DNA of 29,645 bases, from positions 1-29,645 of the forward strand of contig CAYQBA010000034.1 in the NCBI GenBank assembly GCA_964415605.1. Direction: 5' to 3'. How positions within the stretch are numbered: the stretch's first letter is position 1; every line of letters starts with the position of its first letter. A program made the position numbers and the translations under genes. Shown one piece after another: positions 15,139 to 23,161 of the stretch. The stretch comes from UCB3 sp964415605. GTDB lineage: Bacteria; Chloroflexota; Anaerolineae; Epilineales; Epilineaceae. The notes beneath the pieces were generated by a model. It ran no database searches. It saw only the letters and a program-made list of their open reading frames with translations, and had not been told where the DNA came from.

Positions 15139-15288
15139 GTGAACACCGTTCTGGTGAATGCCCTGACCACCACACCCGTCTGGGCCACGAGCCCGTGCGG
15201 CACGGCCGGAGCCTGGGGCGATGCCGGCCTTGGCACGACAGGGTGGGTCGTCTGCGGCCTGCGCCGCGCCTCCGCGAGCGTGGCGTGA
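15139..15288 (+). CDS. 49-residue leader ORF translationally coupled to the phosphatase gene
   Basis: A GTG at 15139 follows CGGAGGAG (15126-15133) at good spacing, the best ribosome-binding site of the region. It opens 49 codons beginning VNTVLVNALTTTPVW and ending RRASASVA. Its stop TGA overlaps the GTG start of the next gene (GTGA, 15285-15288), the same coupling seen between GT4 and gpgS. The phosphatase gene has no ribosome-binding site of its own, so it may depend on translation of this ORF. The peptide contains two Cys and is rich in Thr, Ala and Gly, with no recognised family. Alternatively it is an N-terminal portion lost to a frameshift. Confidence 0.5.
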   Translation: MNTVLVNALTTTPVWATSPCGTAGAWGDAGLGTTGWVVCGLRRASASVA

Positions 15289-15854
15289 CGACAAGCTTGT
15301 GGCTGGTGCGTCACGGCCAGACGGACTGGAACCTCGTCGGCCGCTACCAAGGCCAGTCCGACCCGCCTTTGAACCCGGCCGGCCGGGCTCAAGCCCGGGC
15401 GCTGGCCGCAAGGCTCGGCGGTCATGGCTTTCACGCGCTGTACACCAGCGACCTGCTGCGGGCCCGCCAGACCGCCGACGCGCTGGCGGTGCGCACCGGC
15501 CTCCCGCCGCGGTTGGAGCCACGCCTCCGCGAGATGCACCACGGGGCCTGGGACGGCCTGCTGCTGACCGAGATCCAGGAACGCTTTCCGGCTGACTGGG
15601 CGGCGTGGCGCCAGGATCCCCACGCAGCCCGGCCCCCCGGCGGCGAGACGGTCATGGAGGTGGCGCAGCGGGTCGCCACGGCCCTGGATGGCATCGCCCT
15701 CCGTCATGCCGGGGGCCACGTGATCGTGGTGTCGCACGGCCTGGCCCTGGCCACGGCGCTGTGTCGTGCGCGCGGCATTCCGCTGGCCCAGGCGCACGAC
15801 CTCGTGCCGCCCAACGCCGAGGCCACGATGGTGCGATGGTCGACGCCCCGCTGA
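15285..15854 (+). CDS. Histidine phosphatase, probable glucosyl-3-phosphoglycerate phosphatase
   Basis: This 189-residue member of the histidine phosphatase (phosphoglycerate-mutase-like) superfamily has LVRHGQTDWN with the catalytic His10 and Arg9, SDLLRARQTAD, EMHHGAWDG with the proton-donor Glu, and VVSHGLALA with the second His. Enzymes of this branch include the mycobacterial GpgP that removes phosphate from glucosyl-3-phosphoglycerate to give glucosylglycerate. The assignment here is by context, since gpgS, a phosphorylase and a hydrolase for the same sugar surround it. A cobalamin-type or broad-specificity phosphatase would look similar. GTG 15285 overlaps the leader ORF. Its 3' end overlaps the phosphorylase by 19 bases. 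Confidence 0.85.
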   Translation: MTTSLWLVRHGQTDWNLVGRYQGQSDPPLNPAGRAQARALAARLGGHGFHALYTSDLLRARQTADALAVRTGLPPRLEPRLREMHHGAWDGLLLTEIQERFPADWAAWRQDPHAARPPGGETVMEVAQRVATALDGIALRHAGGHVIVVSHGLALATALCRARGIPLAQAHDLVPPNAEATMVRWSTPR

Positions 15855-17551
15855 GGGCGGAGCGGGCCCTGGGCGTGATGTATCCGCCGCGCGCGGCCCG
15901 CAAGACGCTCGGGCAGCTCCGCGCCCTGGTGGCCGCGCGCCGTGCCGTGACCCCGGCGGCCGCGCGCTGGGGACCGCTGGCGGCCGGCGACTGTCTGGTC
16001 GTCGCCTACCCCGACCACATCCGGGCGCCTGGCGAGCCGCCGCTGGCGACGCTGCGCCGATTCCTCGACGAGTACGCGGCCGACATCGTGACCGGCGTGC
16101 ACGTGCTCCCGTTCTACCCGTCCTCGTCGGACGAGGGCTTCGCGGTGACGGACTACGAGGCCGTAGCGCCCGCCTTTGGCGACTGGGCGGCGGTCTCGGC
16201 GCTGGCCGCGCGGTACCGGCTGATGGTCGACCTCGTCCTCAACCACGCCTCGGCGCAGGGTGCGTGGTTCCGGCGCTTCGCGGCCGGGGACCCGGCGTTC
16301 GCCCGGCGGTTCGTGACGGTGGCCGGAGCGCCCGACCTGACGGCGGTTGTCAGGCCGCGCACGACGCCGCTGCTCACCGAAGTTGCCACCTCGGCCGGCC
16401 CGCAACGGGTGTGGACGACGTTCGGCCCCGATCAAGCGGACCTGGACTATCGCGACCCGGCGACGCTGCTGGCCATGGTCGAGGTGCTGCTGGGCTACGT
16501 CGACCGCGGCGCCAGCCTGGTGCGTCTGGACGCCGTGGCCTTCCTGTGGAAGGAGCCGGGCACAAGCTGCCTGCACCTGCCCCAGACCCACGCGGCGGTG
16601 CGGTTCCTGCGCGCGGTGTTGGACATGACGGCGCCTGACGTGCTCCTCGTGACCGAGACCAACGTGCCGCATGCCGAGAACGTCGCCTATTTCGGGGCCG
16701 GGGACGACGAGGCCCAACTGGTCTACAACTTCGCGCTGCCGCCCCTGGCCCTGCATACCATGGTCGAGGGAGACGCTTCCTGCCTCAGTGAGTGGGCGGG
16801 CACGCTGGCGGCGCCGTCGCGCCGCGCGACGTTCCTCAACTTCCTGGCGTCGCATGATGGCATCGGCCTACGGCCGGTCGCCGGCATCCTGTCCGACGCC
16901 GACCTGGCCCGCCTGGTCGACCGGGTCGTGGCAGGTGGCGGGCAGGTGTCGTGGCGAGCGTCGGGCGACGGCCGCGAGGCCTACGAGCTCAACACCAACT
17001 TCCTGGACGCCCTCGTCGACGGCCCCACCGCCAACGACGAGGCCGCCGGCGTCGCGCGCTTCCTGTGTGCCCACGCGATCGCCATGGCCCTGGTGGGCGT
17101 GCCGCTCCTCTACCTGCACAGCTTATTGGGCTCGCGCGGCTGGCCGGGCGGCGCGGCCGCGGGCGGGCCGGCCCGGGCCGTCAACCGCGAGCGGTTGGGG
17201 TGGGCGGACGTGACGCGCGCGCTGGGCCAGCCGGCGTCGCGGCGCGCCCGGGTTCGGGCAGCCCTGGCTGCACTGGCTGCGGCACGGCGAGCGGCGCCGG
17301 CATTCGATCCCTGGGGTCGGCAGACCGTGCTGGACCTAGGCCCGGCGTGCTTCGCTGTGCGGCGGGTGGACCCGACCGGCGGTCCGGCGGTCCTGTGCCT
17401 GCACAACGTGACGGCGGACCCGCTGACCGTGGGCGTGCCCTCCTGGACCAGCCCGCGGCCACCCCTGGTGGCCAGCGGGGCGCACGCCGGGGCGCCGGGC
17501 CGGCTCGACCTGGATCCCTACGGCTACGCCTGGCTGGCGATCGATGACTGA
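15836..17551 (+). CDS. GH13 sugar phosphorylase, probable glucosylglycerate phosphorylase
   Basis: This 571-residue GH13 enzyme is of the sucrose-phosphorylase type (subfamily 18): DHIRAPGEPPLATLRRFLDEY and VHVLPFYPSSSDEGFAVTDY at the front, nucleophile Asp232 in LVRLDAVAFLWKEPGTSC, acid/base Glu274 in LLVTETNVPH, and the transition-state-stabilising Asp341 in FLASHDGIG. The family reversibly cleaves glucosides with phosphate to give alpha-glucose 1-phosphate. Glucosylglycerate phosphorylases belong to the same subfamily, and the neighbouring gpgS and hydrolase make glucosylglycerate the likely substrate. Sucrose or glucosylglycerol are alternatives. The ATG at 15836 lies inside the phosphatase gene and is the first start before conserved sequence. 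The next gene overlaps by eight bases. Confidence 0.87.
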   Translation: MVDAPLRAERALGVMYPPRAARKTLGQLRALVAARRAVTPAAARWGPLAAGDCLVVAYPDHIRAPGEPPLATLRRFLDEYAADIVTGVHVLPFYPSSSDEGFAVTDYEAVAPAFGDWAAVSALAARYRLMVDLVLNHASAQGAWFRRFAAGDPAFARRFVTVAGAPDLTAVVRPRTTPLLTEVATSAGPQRVWTTFGPDQADLDYRDPATLLAMVEVLLGYVDRGASLVRLDAVAFLWKEPGTSCLHLPQTHAAVRFLRAVLDMTAPDVLLVTETNVPHAENVAYFGAGDDEAQLVYNFALPPLALHTMVEGDASCLSEWAGTLAAPSRRATFLNFLASHDGIGLRPVAGILSDADLARLVDRVVAGGGQVSWRASGDGREAYELNTNFLDALVDGPTANDEAAGVARFLCAHAIAMALVGVPLLYLHSLLGSRGWPGGAAAGGPARAVNRERLGWADVTRALGQPASRRARVRAALAALAAARRAAPAFDPWGRQTVLDLGPACFAVRRVDPTGGPAVLCLHNVTADPLTVGVPSWTSPRPPLVASGAHAGAPGRLDLDPYGYAWLAIDD

Positions 17552-19337
17552 CGCGGGCGGCGCGCCGTTCCTCGACCTGCTGCGCGACCGGGTGGACCTC
17601 GCCCGCCTGCCGTTCACCGAACGAGGCTCGCGGCTGCTGGTATTCCACGAGGCGACCGGCTTTGCGGTGCGCCTGGCGGAGCGCTGGTTCAAGGTGCACG
17701 GCACGCTTAGCGGCTACCGCGACCGGCCGGCTCTGGTGGACGGGTGGCGGTTCACCGACGGCCGCGGCCGGCCGCTCGACGGCGAGCTGGCCACGTGGCC
17801 CCATCGCATCGACATGCGCACCCGACGGGGCGTCTTCAGCCTGGCGTTTCTGGATGGCGAGAGCCTGCTGGTGGCGCTGCCGCCGGGCCCGGGCGGGGTC
17901 ACGCTCCGGGCGCGCACCAGCCAGGCCGTGGCGGACCGCCGCGGCGGCACGCTGTCGACCGCCGACGCGGTCCGTCGGCGGATCGCCATCACCACCAACG
18001 CCCGGCTGCGCGACAACCGCATCGAGGACGACCCCGACGGTGGACACCGGGTGCGCCTGGCGTGGGTCGCGGAGCCTGGCGACGCGCTCCTGGTGAACAT
18101 CACGCCGCGTCTCGGGCTGAATCGATACGTGCCGGCGCCGGCCGAGGCGCTGGCGGCCGCCGCGCGGCGGTGGCTCGACTGGTTCACGGCCGTGCCGCCG
18201 GTGGCGGGCCCGTGCCGCACGCAGTACTACTTCGCCTGGTGGATCATGCGCGCCGGCCTCATCTCTAGCCGCTTCTACACCACCCGCGAGTCGATGACGC
18301 CGTCCAAGACCCACTACGTCGGCGTGTGGCAGTGGGACGCCTTCTTCCATGCCCTTGCCTACCGCCACGTGGACATGGCGTTGGCCAAGGACCAGATCCG
18401 GATCATCGTGGATCACCAGCGCCCGGACGGCATGATGCCGGACGCTGTGCACGACGAGGGCGTGGTCGCGCACCTGGCGACGCCGGTGGACGCGGACGTC
18501 ACCAAGCCGCCGCTGATCGCCTGGGCCGCCTGGAAGCTCTACCAGCACGACCGCGACGGCGAGTTCCTGGACGAGCTCTACGAGCCGCTGGTGCGCTGGA
18601 ACGGCTGGTGGTACGAGCACAACGACCTGGACGGCAACGGCCTCTGCGAGTACCAGCACCCGTTCTCCTCCGGCCTGGACGACAGCCCGCTGTGGGACGG
18701 GGGCATGCCGGTCGAGTCGCCCGACCTCAACACCTACCTCTGCCTCCAGCAGGAGGCCCTGGCCGGCATCGCCACCGTGCTGGGCCTGGGCGCCGATGCG
18801 CGCCGCTGGTCGCGACGGGCCGAGGCCACCGCGCGGCGCATGGTCCGCCACATGTGGGATCCGCGCGCCGGGCTGTTCCAGGCCCGTCGCGCCGGGCGGC
18901 CGATCCCGATCACCACGCCGGTAGGCCTTCTGCCGCTCCTGACCGGGCGCCTGCCCGACCGCATCACCCGCCGGCTGGTGGCCCGCCTGACCGACCCGGC
19001 CGCCTTCTGGCCGCGCTACCCCGTGCCCTCCGTGGCCCTTTCCGATGCGTGCTTCGACGCCCAGCAGATGTGGCGCGGGCCGACATGGGTCAACCTGAAC
19101 TACCTGCTGATCGAGGGCCTGCGGCGCTGCGGCTACCACGACGAGGCGGATGCCCTGCGCCGCCGGACGATCCGGCTCATCGGCCGCCATCGCGACATCT
19201 ACGAGTACTACGACCCGCTGACCGGCGAGCCGCCGCCCAAGGCCGCCTCGCTGTTCGGCTGGTCCGCGGCCCTGTTCATCGAGCTCGTGCTCCAGGCCCA
19301 GGCGGCCGGGGCCGGCGAGGAGGCCTGCCATGACTGA
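17544..19337 (+). CDS. GH63-like glucosidase, probable glucosylglycerate/mannosylglycerate hydrolase
   Basis: The 597-residue protein has a C-terminal (alpha/alpha)6 catalytic region from about residue 230: YYFAWWIMRAGLI, VGVWQWDAFFHALAYRHVD, CEYQHPFSSGLDDSPLWDGG (candidate catalytic acid among Asp379/Asp380), MWRGPTWVNLNYLLIEGL and YEYYDPLTGEPPPKAASLFGW (candidate base Glu562). These motifs are those of bacterial GH63 mannosylglycerate/glucosylglycerate hydrolases, usually about 440-450 residues. The extra 200 or so residues in front form a beta-rich domain like that of amylo-alpha-1,6-glucosidase-type proteins. It would split glucosylglycerate into glucose and glycerate, an alternative to the phosphorylase just upstream. 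It overlaps both neighbours by eight bases (ATGACTGA at each junction). Confidence 0.82.
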   Translation: MTDAGGAPFLDLLRDRVDLARLPFTERGSRLLVFHEATGFAVRLAERWFKVHGTLSGYRDRPALVDGWRFTDGRGRPLDGELATWPHRIDMRTRRGVFSLAFLDGESLLVALPPGPGGVTLRARTSQAVADRRGGTLSTADAVRRRIAITTNARLRDNRIEDDPDGGHRVRLAWVAEPGDALLVNITPRLGLNRYVPAPAEALAAAARRWLDWFTAVPPVAGPCRTQYYFAWWIMRAGLISSRFYTTRESMTPSKTHYVGVWQWDAFFHALAYRHVDMALAKDQIRIIVDHQRPDGMMPDAVHDEGVVAHLATPVDADVTKPPLIAWAAWKLYQHDRDGEFLDELYEPLVRWNGWWYEHNDLDGNGLCEYQHPFSSGLDDSPLWDGGMPVESPDLNTYLCLQQEALAGIATVLGLGADARRWSRRAEATARRMVRHMWDPRAGLFQARRAGRPIPITTPVGLLPLLTGRLPDRITRRLVARLTDPAAFWPRYPVPSVALSDACFDAQQMWRGPTWVNLNYLLIEGLRRCGYHDEADALRRRTIRLIGRHRDIYEYYDPLTGEPPPKAASLFGWSAALFIELVLQAQAAGAGEEACHD

Positions 19338-21474
19338 CGGCCAGCCGGTCGGCGGCGGGGCCACCACGCGGCTGGCGCGCTGGCTCGACCGCCGCCAGCC
19401 CTCCGAGGCCATGGTGCTGGGCGGCACGGCGGTGGTCCTGGGCGCCGGCGCGGGCCTGGGCGTGTGGCTGTTCACGCAGGCCATCGACGGGGTCCAGGCG
19501 GCGGCGATCGACGGCCTCGCGGCCCGGCTGGCGATGGTCGGCGCCTGGACGGTCGCGCTGGTGCCGGCCGCCGCGGGGCTGGTGGTGGGCCTGATCGTCC
19601 ACGTTTTCGTGGGCGAGGAGCGCCACCACGGCGTGGCCGGGGTCGTCGAGGCGGTGGCCCTGGCGGGCGGGCGGCTGCGCTACTGGCGCATGCCGGCCAA
19701 GGCGGTGGCCGCCGCGGTCTCGATCGGCGGCGGCGCGTCGGTGGGCCCGGAGGATCCGTCGGTGCAGATCGGGTCCAGCCTCGGCTCGATGTTCGGCCAG
19801 CTCGCCGGCCTGTCCGACGAGCGCGTCCGCGTGCTGGTGGCGGCCGGCGCCGCGAGCGGCGTCGCGGCGGCGTTCAACGCCCCCATCGCCGGCGTGTTCT
19901 TCGCGCTGGAGGTCGTCCTCGGCGAGATCGCCTCGGGACCCCTGGGCGTGGTGGTGCTGGCCGCGGTGGTGGCCTCGGTGGTGTCCCAGGCGCTGGCCGG
20001 GGCGGACCCGGCTTTCGCTGTGCCCGCCTACGCCCTTCGGTCGGCGGCGGAGCTGCCGCTGTACCTGGTCCTGGGCCTGATCGCCGGCCCGCTGGCTGCC
20101 CTGTACATCCGGCTGGTGTACGGCGTCCAGGGCCTGTTCGCCGCCTGGCGCGCGCCGCGCCCGTTGAAGACGGCCGCGGCCGGCCTGGCCGTCGGGGTGG
20201 TCGCCATCCGGCTGCCTCAGGTGATGGGCGTGGGCTACGGCACCATCGGCACGATCCTGGCGGGGCATGAGCTCGCTGGCGTCTTCCTCGTCGCCGTGCT
20301 CGCGGCGAAGCTGCTGCTCACGCCCACCAGCCTGGCCGGCGGCTTTGTAGGCGGCGTGTTCGCGCCCGCGCTGTTTCTGGGCGCCACCCTGGGCGCGGCG
20401 TTCGGCGGCCTGGCCGACCGGCTCATGCCGGGCCTGGGCATCGCACCGCCGGCCTTCGCCCTGGTCGGGATGGCCGCCGTGCTGGCGGGCACCGTGCACG
20501 CGCCGTTGACGGCCATCCTGCTGCTGTTTGAGATGACCAACGACTACCGGATCATCCTGCCGCTCATGTTCGCGGTCGTGGTGAGCCTGGTCGTCTCGCA
20601 GCGCCTGCAGCGCGAGTCGGTGTACACGCAGGCCCTGGCGCGCAAGGGCCTGCGGATCCAGCGCGGCCGGGACGTCGACGTGCTCGAGGGCTTACACGTC
20701 GGCGAGGTGATGACGCCGGCGGCCGTGGCGCTGCGCGAGTCCGACAGCCTCGATCACGCCGCCGCGCTGCTCATGGCCGAGCGGGTCAACGGCCTGCCGG
20801 TGGTGGACGACGCCGGCGCGCTGGCGGGCATCCTGGCGGTCCAGGACATCGACGCGGCCCGCGCGGCGGGCTTGGAGGCGGCCGCGGTGGGCTGGGTCTG
20901 CACGCGCGACGTGCTGGTGGCCTATCCGGACGAGACGATCGGCGCGGCCGGTCGGGGGCGGGTCTGCCCGCCGTTAGAACGACTGGCCTTCCTCCTGGCT
21001 CATCGCCGGCATCGAGAAGTGGGCCTGGTGGATGCGCCACGCGTCGTCACGCCGCTCCAGCACGGCGGTCACGCGCGCCGGAATGGTCATGGACTCGCCG
21101 CCGGCCGTGACCGTGAAGCTGCCGTCGACCGACGCCCAGGCGACGGGGCCGGCGCTGGAAACGGCAGAGGTGCCCAGGACGATCTCGGCGGCGTCGGACT
21201 GCGCCCAGTCACGCTCGATCTGGGCCTGGATCTGGCTGGGCCCCACCCGTTTTTCGTCGGCGCCCGTGCCGTAGATCATCGCGTCGGCATCCGGCCAGAA
21301 GCAGGCCATCGCCGCAGCCAGGTCGCGTTCCCGGTAGGCGTCGGTCATGCGCTGGAGGGCGGTCATGACAGCGTGCTCGGTTGCGGCATCGGCTCTCATG
21401 TCGTGTCCTTTCGTCGGTCTGGGATGGGGAGGGTGGGGCAGCGTCGACGCGCCAGCGATGCGTGGGAATCGTAG
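19330..21474 (+). CDS. ClC-type chloride channel/transporter with truncated CBS region and spurious C-terminal tail
   Basis: The membrane part (about residues 25-430) has all ClC signatures: GGGASVGPEDPSVQIGS with the gating-type Glu141, GVAAAFNAPIAGVFFALE, GGFVGGVFAPALFLGATLG and VHAPLTAILLLFEMT. A first CBS domain follows (about 450-505, VGEVMTPAAV to GILAVQDI). The second CBS motif starts (VAYPDETIGAA) but stops abruptly at about 20950. From there the open frame continues for about 170 codons only as the antisense of the SnoaL-like gene, with Arg/Gly-rich shadow sequence. So the true 3' end has been lost and the protein gains a nonsense tail. Its start overlaps the hydrolase, which implies co-expression with glucosylglycerate turnover and a role in anion or osmotic balance. 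Confidence 0.88.
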   Translation: MTDGQPVGGGATTRLARWLDRRQPSEAMVLGGTAVVLGAGAGLGVWLFTQAIDGVQAAAIDGLAARLAMVGAWTVALVPAAAGLVVGLIVHVFVGEERHHGVAGVVEAVALAGGRLRYWRMPAKAVAAAVSIGGGASVGPEDPSVQIGSSLGSMFGQLAGLSDERVRVLVAAGAASGVAAAFNAPIAGVFFALEVVLGEIASGPLGVVVLAAVVASVVSQALAGADPAFAVPAYALRSAAELPLYLVLGLIAGPLAALYIRLVYGVQGLFAAWRAPRPLKTAAAGLAVGVVAIRLPQVMGVGYGTIGTILAGHELAGVFLVAVLAAKLLLTPTSLAGGFVGGVFAPALFLGATLGAAFGGLADRLMPGLGIAPPAFALVGMAAVLAGTVHAPLTAILLLFEMTNDYRIILPLMFAVVVSLVVSQRLQRESVYTQALARKGLRIQRGRDVDVLEGLHVGEVMTPAAVALRESDSLDHAAALLMAERVNGLPVVDDAGALAGILAVQDIDAARAAGLEAAAVGWVCTRDVLVAYPDETIGAAGRGRVCPPLERLAFLLAHRRHREVGLVDAPRVVTPLQHGGHARRNGHGLAAGRDREAAVDRRPGDGAGAGNGRGAQDDLGGVGLRPVTLDLGLDLAGPHPFFVGARAVDHRVGIRPEAGHRRSQVAFPVGVGHALEGGHDSVLGCGIGSHVVSFRRSGMGRVGQRRRASDAWES
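20974..21399 (-). CDS. SnoaL-like/DUF4440 small protein (ketosteroid-isomerase fold)
   Basis: This 141-residue protein resembles the SgcJ/EcaC and DUF4440 group of the NTF2-like fold: MTDAYRERDLAAAMACFWPDADAMIYGTGADE in the first half, then WASVDGSFTVTAGGESMTIPARVTAVLERRDDAWRIHQAHFSMP, the usual end of the family. The ATG at 21399 follows AAAGGA. The reading frame is open far upstream, through the remains of an IS1634-type transposase, but that part is unrelated. The whole gene lies antisense to the spurious tail of the ClC frame. Role unknown. Such proteins are often small hydrolases, isomerases or ligand-binding proteins. Confidence 0.82.
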   Translation of the reverse strand: MRADAATEHAVMTALQRMTDAYRERDLAAAMACFWPDADAMIYGTGADEKRVGPSQIQAQIERDWAQSDAAEIVLGTSAVSSAGPVAWASVDGSFTVTAGGESMTIPARVTAVLERRDDAWRIHQAHFSMPAMSQEEGQSF

Positions 21475-21639
21475 ATCGCCGCTTGCGCATGCCTGCCGGA
21501 GCACCCGCATCGAGCGAGGGCTTGACCCCTGCGCTGGTCGCCTCTCCTGGCTACACACTCGGCGTGATCGAGCCGGTCTGCCCTTGCGGCCCATTGTGCA
21601 CCGTCTCTTGCCCGCAGGCCAATCGCGGACTGGCGCCGC

Positions 21640-21846
21640 GGGCGCATCCGCCGGGCCGATGAAGCGCTGGATGCTCTCGGTCAGTCGTCGCAGGACATCC
21701 AGGTCGAGCTGATCGCGCCGCCCGAGGTTGAAGAGGATCTGGGGCTTGGGGCACCCGCACTCGGGGTCGCGGCAGTTGTGCGCCAACTGGGCGTACTCCA
21801 CGACCGAGCCGTCCTTGTTGACACGCCGCGTCGTGCGAATGTACAG
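21640..21846 (-). pseudogene. IS1634-family transposase, N-terminal remnant
   Basis: The residues YIRTTRRVNKDGSVVEYAQL, then AHNCRDPECGCPKPQILFNLGRR and DQLDLDVLRRLTESIQRF, match the N-terminus of IS1634-type transposases (MxVRxxxRKxKDGSxxxYxxLxE and LxxLGRxDxLD). The position expected for Met is CTG. After about residue 75 the similarity ends, and none of the DDE catalytic core remains. The right edge toward 21540 is unassignable. It lies directly upstream of the SnoaL-like gene, so IS-mediated rearrangement probably created the truncated ClC end. Confidence 0.7.
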
Positions 21847-22040
21847 GCCTACAGCACACCCGAACACCACCGCGAATGAGCAGCGCGTTATCGACAGGCG
21901 TGCTACTTCATTTCCGTCGCGTTTTCCGGACCACTCCATCCCTGTCAGTCTGAAATTCGCTCCCAGCGCCCTCCACATCGGGGCTTTCCGTGGCTACCCT
22001 TGTGGAAGCCGGGATCAACAGGCTGTGGATAACCGGCGTC
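21847..22040. other. Gap without gene, contains one DnaA-box-like site
   Basis: Slightly AT-richer sequence with no gene. TGTGGATAA at 22024-22032 is a perfect DnaA-box consensus on the minus strand, but it is single, and the flanking genes give no origin context. Confidence 0.4.
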
Positions 22041-22069
22041 TTGCCACGTCCTGCGATCTGTGGCAGACT
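22041..22069 (+). promoter_or_regulatory. Candidate promoter of the MazE/VapC-type module
   Basis: TTGCCA (22041-22046), 17 bases, CAGACT (22064-22069). Transcription would begin within a few bases of the antitoxin ATG (22079), implying a nearly leaderless message. TTGTGT-N17-TAGACT before the gene at 23162 is similar. Confidence 0.4.
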
Positions 22070-22078
22070 GGAGCTGTT

Positions 22079-22336
22079 ATGGCAGATCCACTCTCGGCAA
22101 CCACACGCCTGGGCACCGGCGGACGCCTCGTGATCCCCGGCCGCCTGCGGCGAGCCGTCGGCTTGGCGCCAGGCGACGAGGTGGTGATCGTCCTGGACGA
22201 CCAGGGCCTTCGGCTCCTGACCGTGGAGCAGGCCGTTGCCCGCGCCCAGGCGCTGGTCGGTCGCTACGTGCCGCCCGGCAGGTCCTTGTCGCAGGAGCTG
22301 ATCGAGGACCGGCGGGTGGAGGCTGCGGATGCCTGA
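22079..22336 (+). CDS. AbrB/MazE-type (SpoVT-AbrB) antitoxin
   Basis: This 85-residue protein has an N-terminal swapped-hairpin DNA-binding motif, TRLGTGGRLVIPGRLRRAVGLAPGDEVVIVLDDQGLRL (about residues 9-46). That is the standard (G)RxxIPxxxRxxLGxxxGDxV signature of SpoVT-AbrB antitoxins. The remaining tail is the toxin-binding part (LIEDRRVEAADA). It binds and inhibits the toxin and represses its own operon, by family knowledge. The ATG at 22079 is preceded by GGAG. Its stop overlaps the start of the PIN toxin gene by eight bases, the usual arrangement. Confidence 0.87.
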   Translation: MADPLSATTRLGTGGRLVIPGRLRRAVGLAPGDEVVIVLDDQGLRLLTVEQAVARAQALVGRYVPPGRSLSQELIEDRRVEAADA

Positions 22337-22718
22337 TCCCGCTGTCGTGCTGGACGCCTCAGCACTCTTGGCCCTGCTCAACGCCGAGCCCGGCGCGGCG
22401 CGCGTCGCCGCGGTGCTCCCCCGCGCGGTTGTGTCCAGCGTCAACCTGTCGGAGGTCGTCGCCAAGCTGGCCGACGTCGGCATGCCAGAGACCCAGATCC
22501 ACGCCGCCCTGGATGGCCTGGGCCTCGGTGTCATCCCGTTCGACGAGGCGCTGGCTTACCGTGCGGGCATGTTGCGGCCGGCCTCCCGAGCGCTGGGGTT
22601 GTCACTGGGCGACCGGGCCGGGCTGGCGCTCGCCATGGAGCTCGACTGCCCGGTGCTCACCACGGACCAGCAGTGGCAGGCGGCGACGGTGCCGGTGGTC
22701 GTGGACGTCATCCGCTAG
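22329..22718 (+). CDS. VapC-type PIN-domain ribonuclease toxin
   Basis: This 129-residue PIN protein carries the four expected acidic residues: Asp9 in VVLDASALLALL, Glu42 in NLSEVVAKL, Asp95 in LSLGDRAGLALA and Asp113 in LTTDQQW. VapC toxins are magnesium-dependent RNases that cut tRNA or rRNA when the antitoxin is lost. The gene appears intact and full length. It is paired with an AbrB-type antitoxin by an eight-base overlap. Copy 2 of the 339-base repeat begins 20 bases after its stop. Confidence 0.9.
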   Translation: MPDPAVVLDASALLALLNAEPGAARVAAVLPRAVVSSVNLSEVVAKLADVGMPETQIHAALDGLGLGVIPFDEALAYRAGMLRPASRALGLSLGDRAGLALAMELDCPVLTTDQQWQAATVPVVVDVIR

Positions 22719-22738
22719 CGACGTCGCCCGGGTGCATA

Positions 22739-23077
22739 TTCCGGCGATGTCGACGGGGAATTCCGGAGGATGGCGATGGCGCGGCGCACGGGGCGCTGGG
22801 CGGGGGTAGGTCAGCTCGATGCCATCGGCATGGTCAAGGGAGAACGAGTCATGCGCATGGGTGCCCGAACCCGCTGTCAACTCGTTGACGGCGCGAACGA
22901 ATCTGTAGACGGCACCCCCTCACCGCCGCCGCCCGGGCTCGTCCGCCATCACCCCGCCCTCGACGAGCCACGCCAGCGGCACCACCATCTCCTCGAGACC
23001 GCAGCCGCCGTGGAGCCCCACGCGCGGCTGCCCGTGGTAGACCGACATGCGCCATGCGAACGCCAGCGGCACGGGGC
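22739..23077. repeat. 339-base dispersed repeat, copy 2
   Basis: Gapless counterpart of 5466-5804 with about 92% identity. In this copy the DUF2723 start codon is changed (ATG to ATC on the minus strand) and the -10 of the putative promoter is altered. Differences in the PglZ part fall on all codon positions, including two Trp to Arg changes. Both point to relaxed selection. Confidence 0.9.
22918..23077 (-). pseudogene. PglZ C-terminal tail, second remnant
   Basis: On the minus strand the sequence reads PLAFAWRMSVYHGQPRVG followed by LHGGCGLEEMVVPLAWLVEGG to the same stop as copy 1. Only about 52 codons remain, with unrelated sequence upstream. It has no start and no catalytic residues, so it is a dead fragment duplicated together with its downstream intergenic region. 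Confidence 0.75.
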
Positions 23078-23124
23078 ACCCGGGCGACTCACCACGCGCT
23101 GAAGGGGCTGCGTGCGCAGGCGAG

Positions 23125-23153
23125 TTGTGTACGCGGCCGGGCGCGTGTAGACT
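23125..23153 (+). promoter_or_regulatory. Promoter of the small-protein pair
   Basis: TTGTGT (23125-23130), 17 bases, TAGACT (23148-23153). The ATG at 23162 lies where transcription should start, suggesting a leaderless message. Confidence 0.45.
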
Positions 23154-23161
23154 GTCGGGCC

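Noticed and set aside
20974..21978. One long gene joining the IS1634 fragment to the SnoaL-like protein
   Set aside because: The two parts happen to share a frame, but the SnoaL-like part has its own ATG and ribosome-binding site, and the segment between is not protein-like.
22024..22032. Perfect DnaA-box consensus (TGTGGATAA)
   Set aside because: Single site without clustered boxes, AT-rich unwinding element or origin-linked genes; expected by chance.
22770..23102. A plus-strand ORF in repeat copy 2 with a good CGGAGG site before ATG
   Set aside because: In copy 1 the same frame has a stop after 14 codons and no good ribosome-binding site, the composition is low-complexity, and the opposite strand encodes the PglZ tail.
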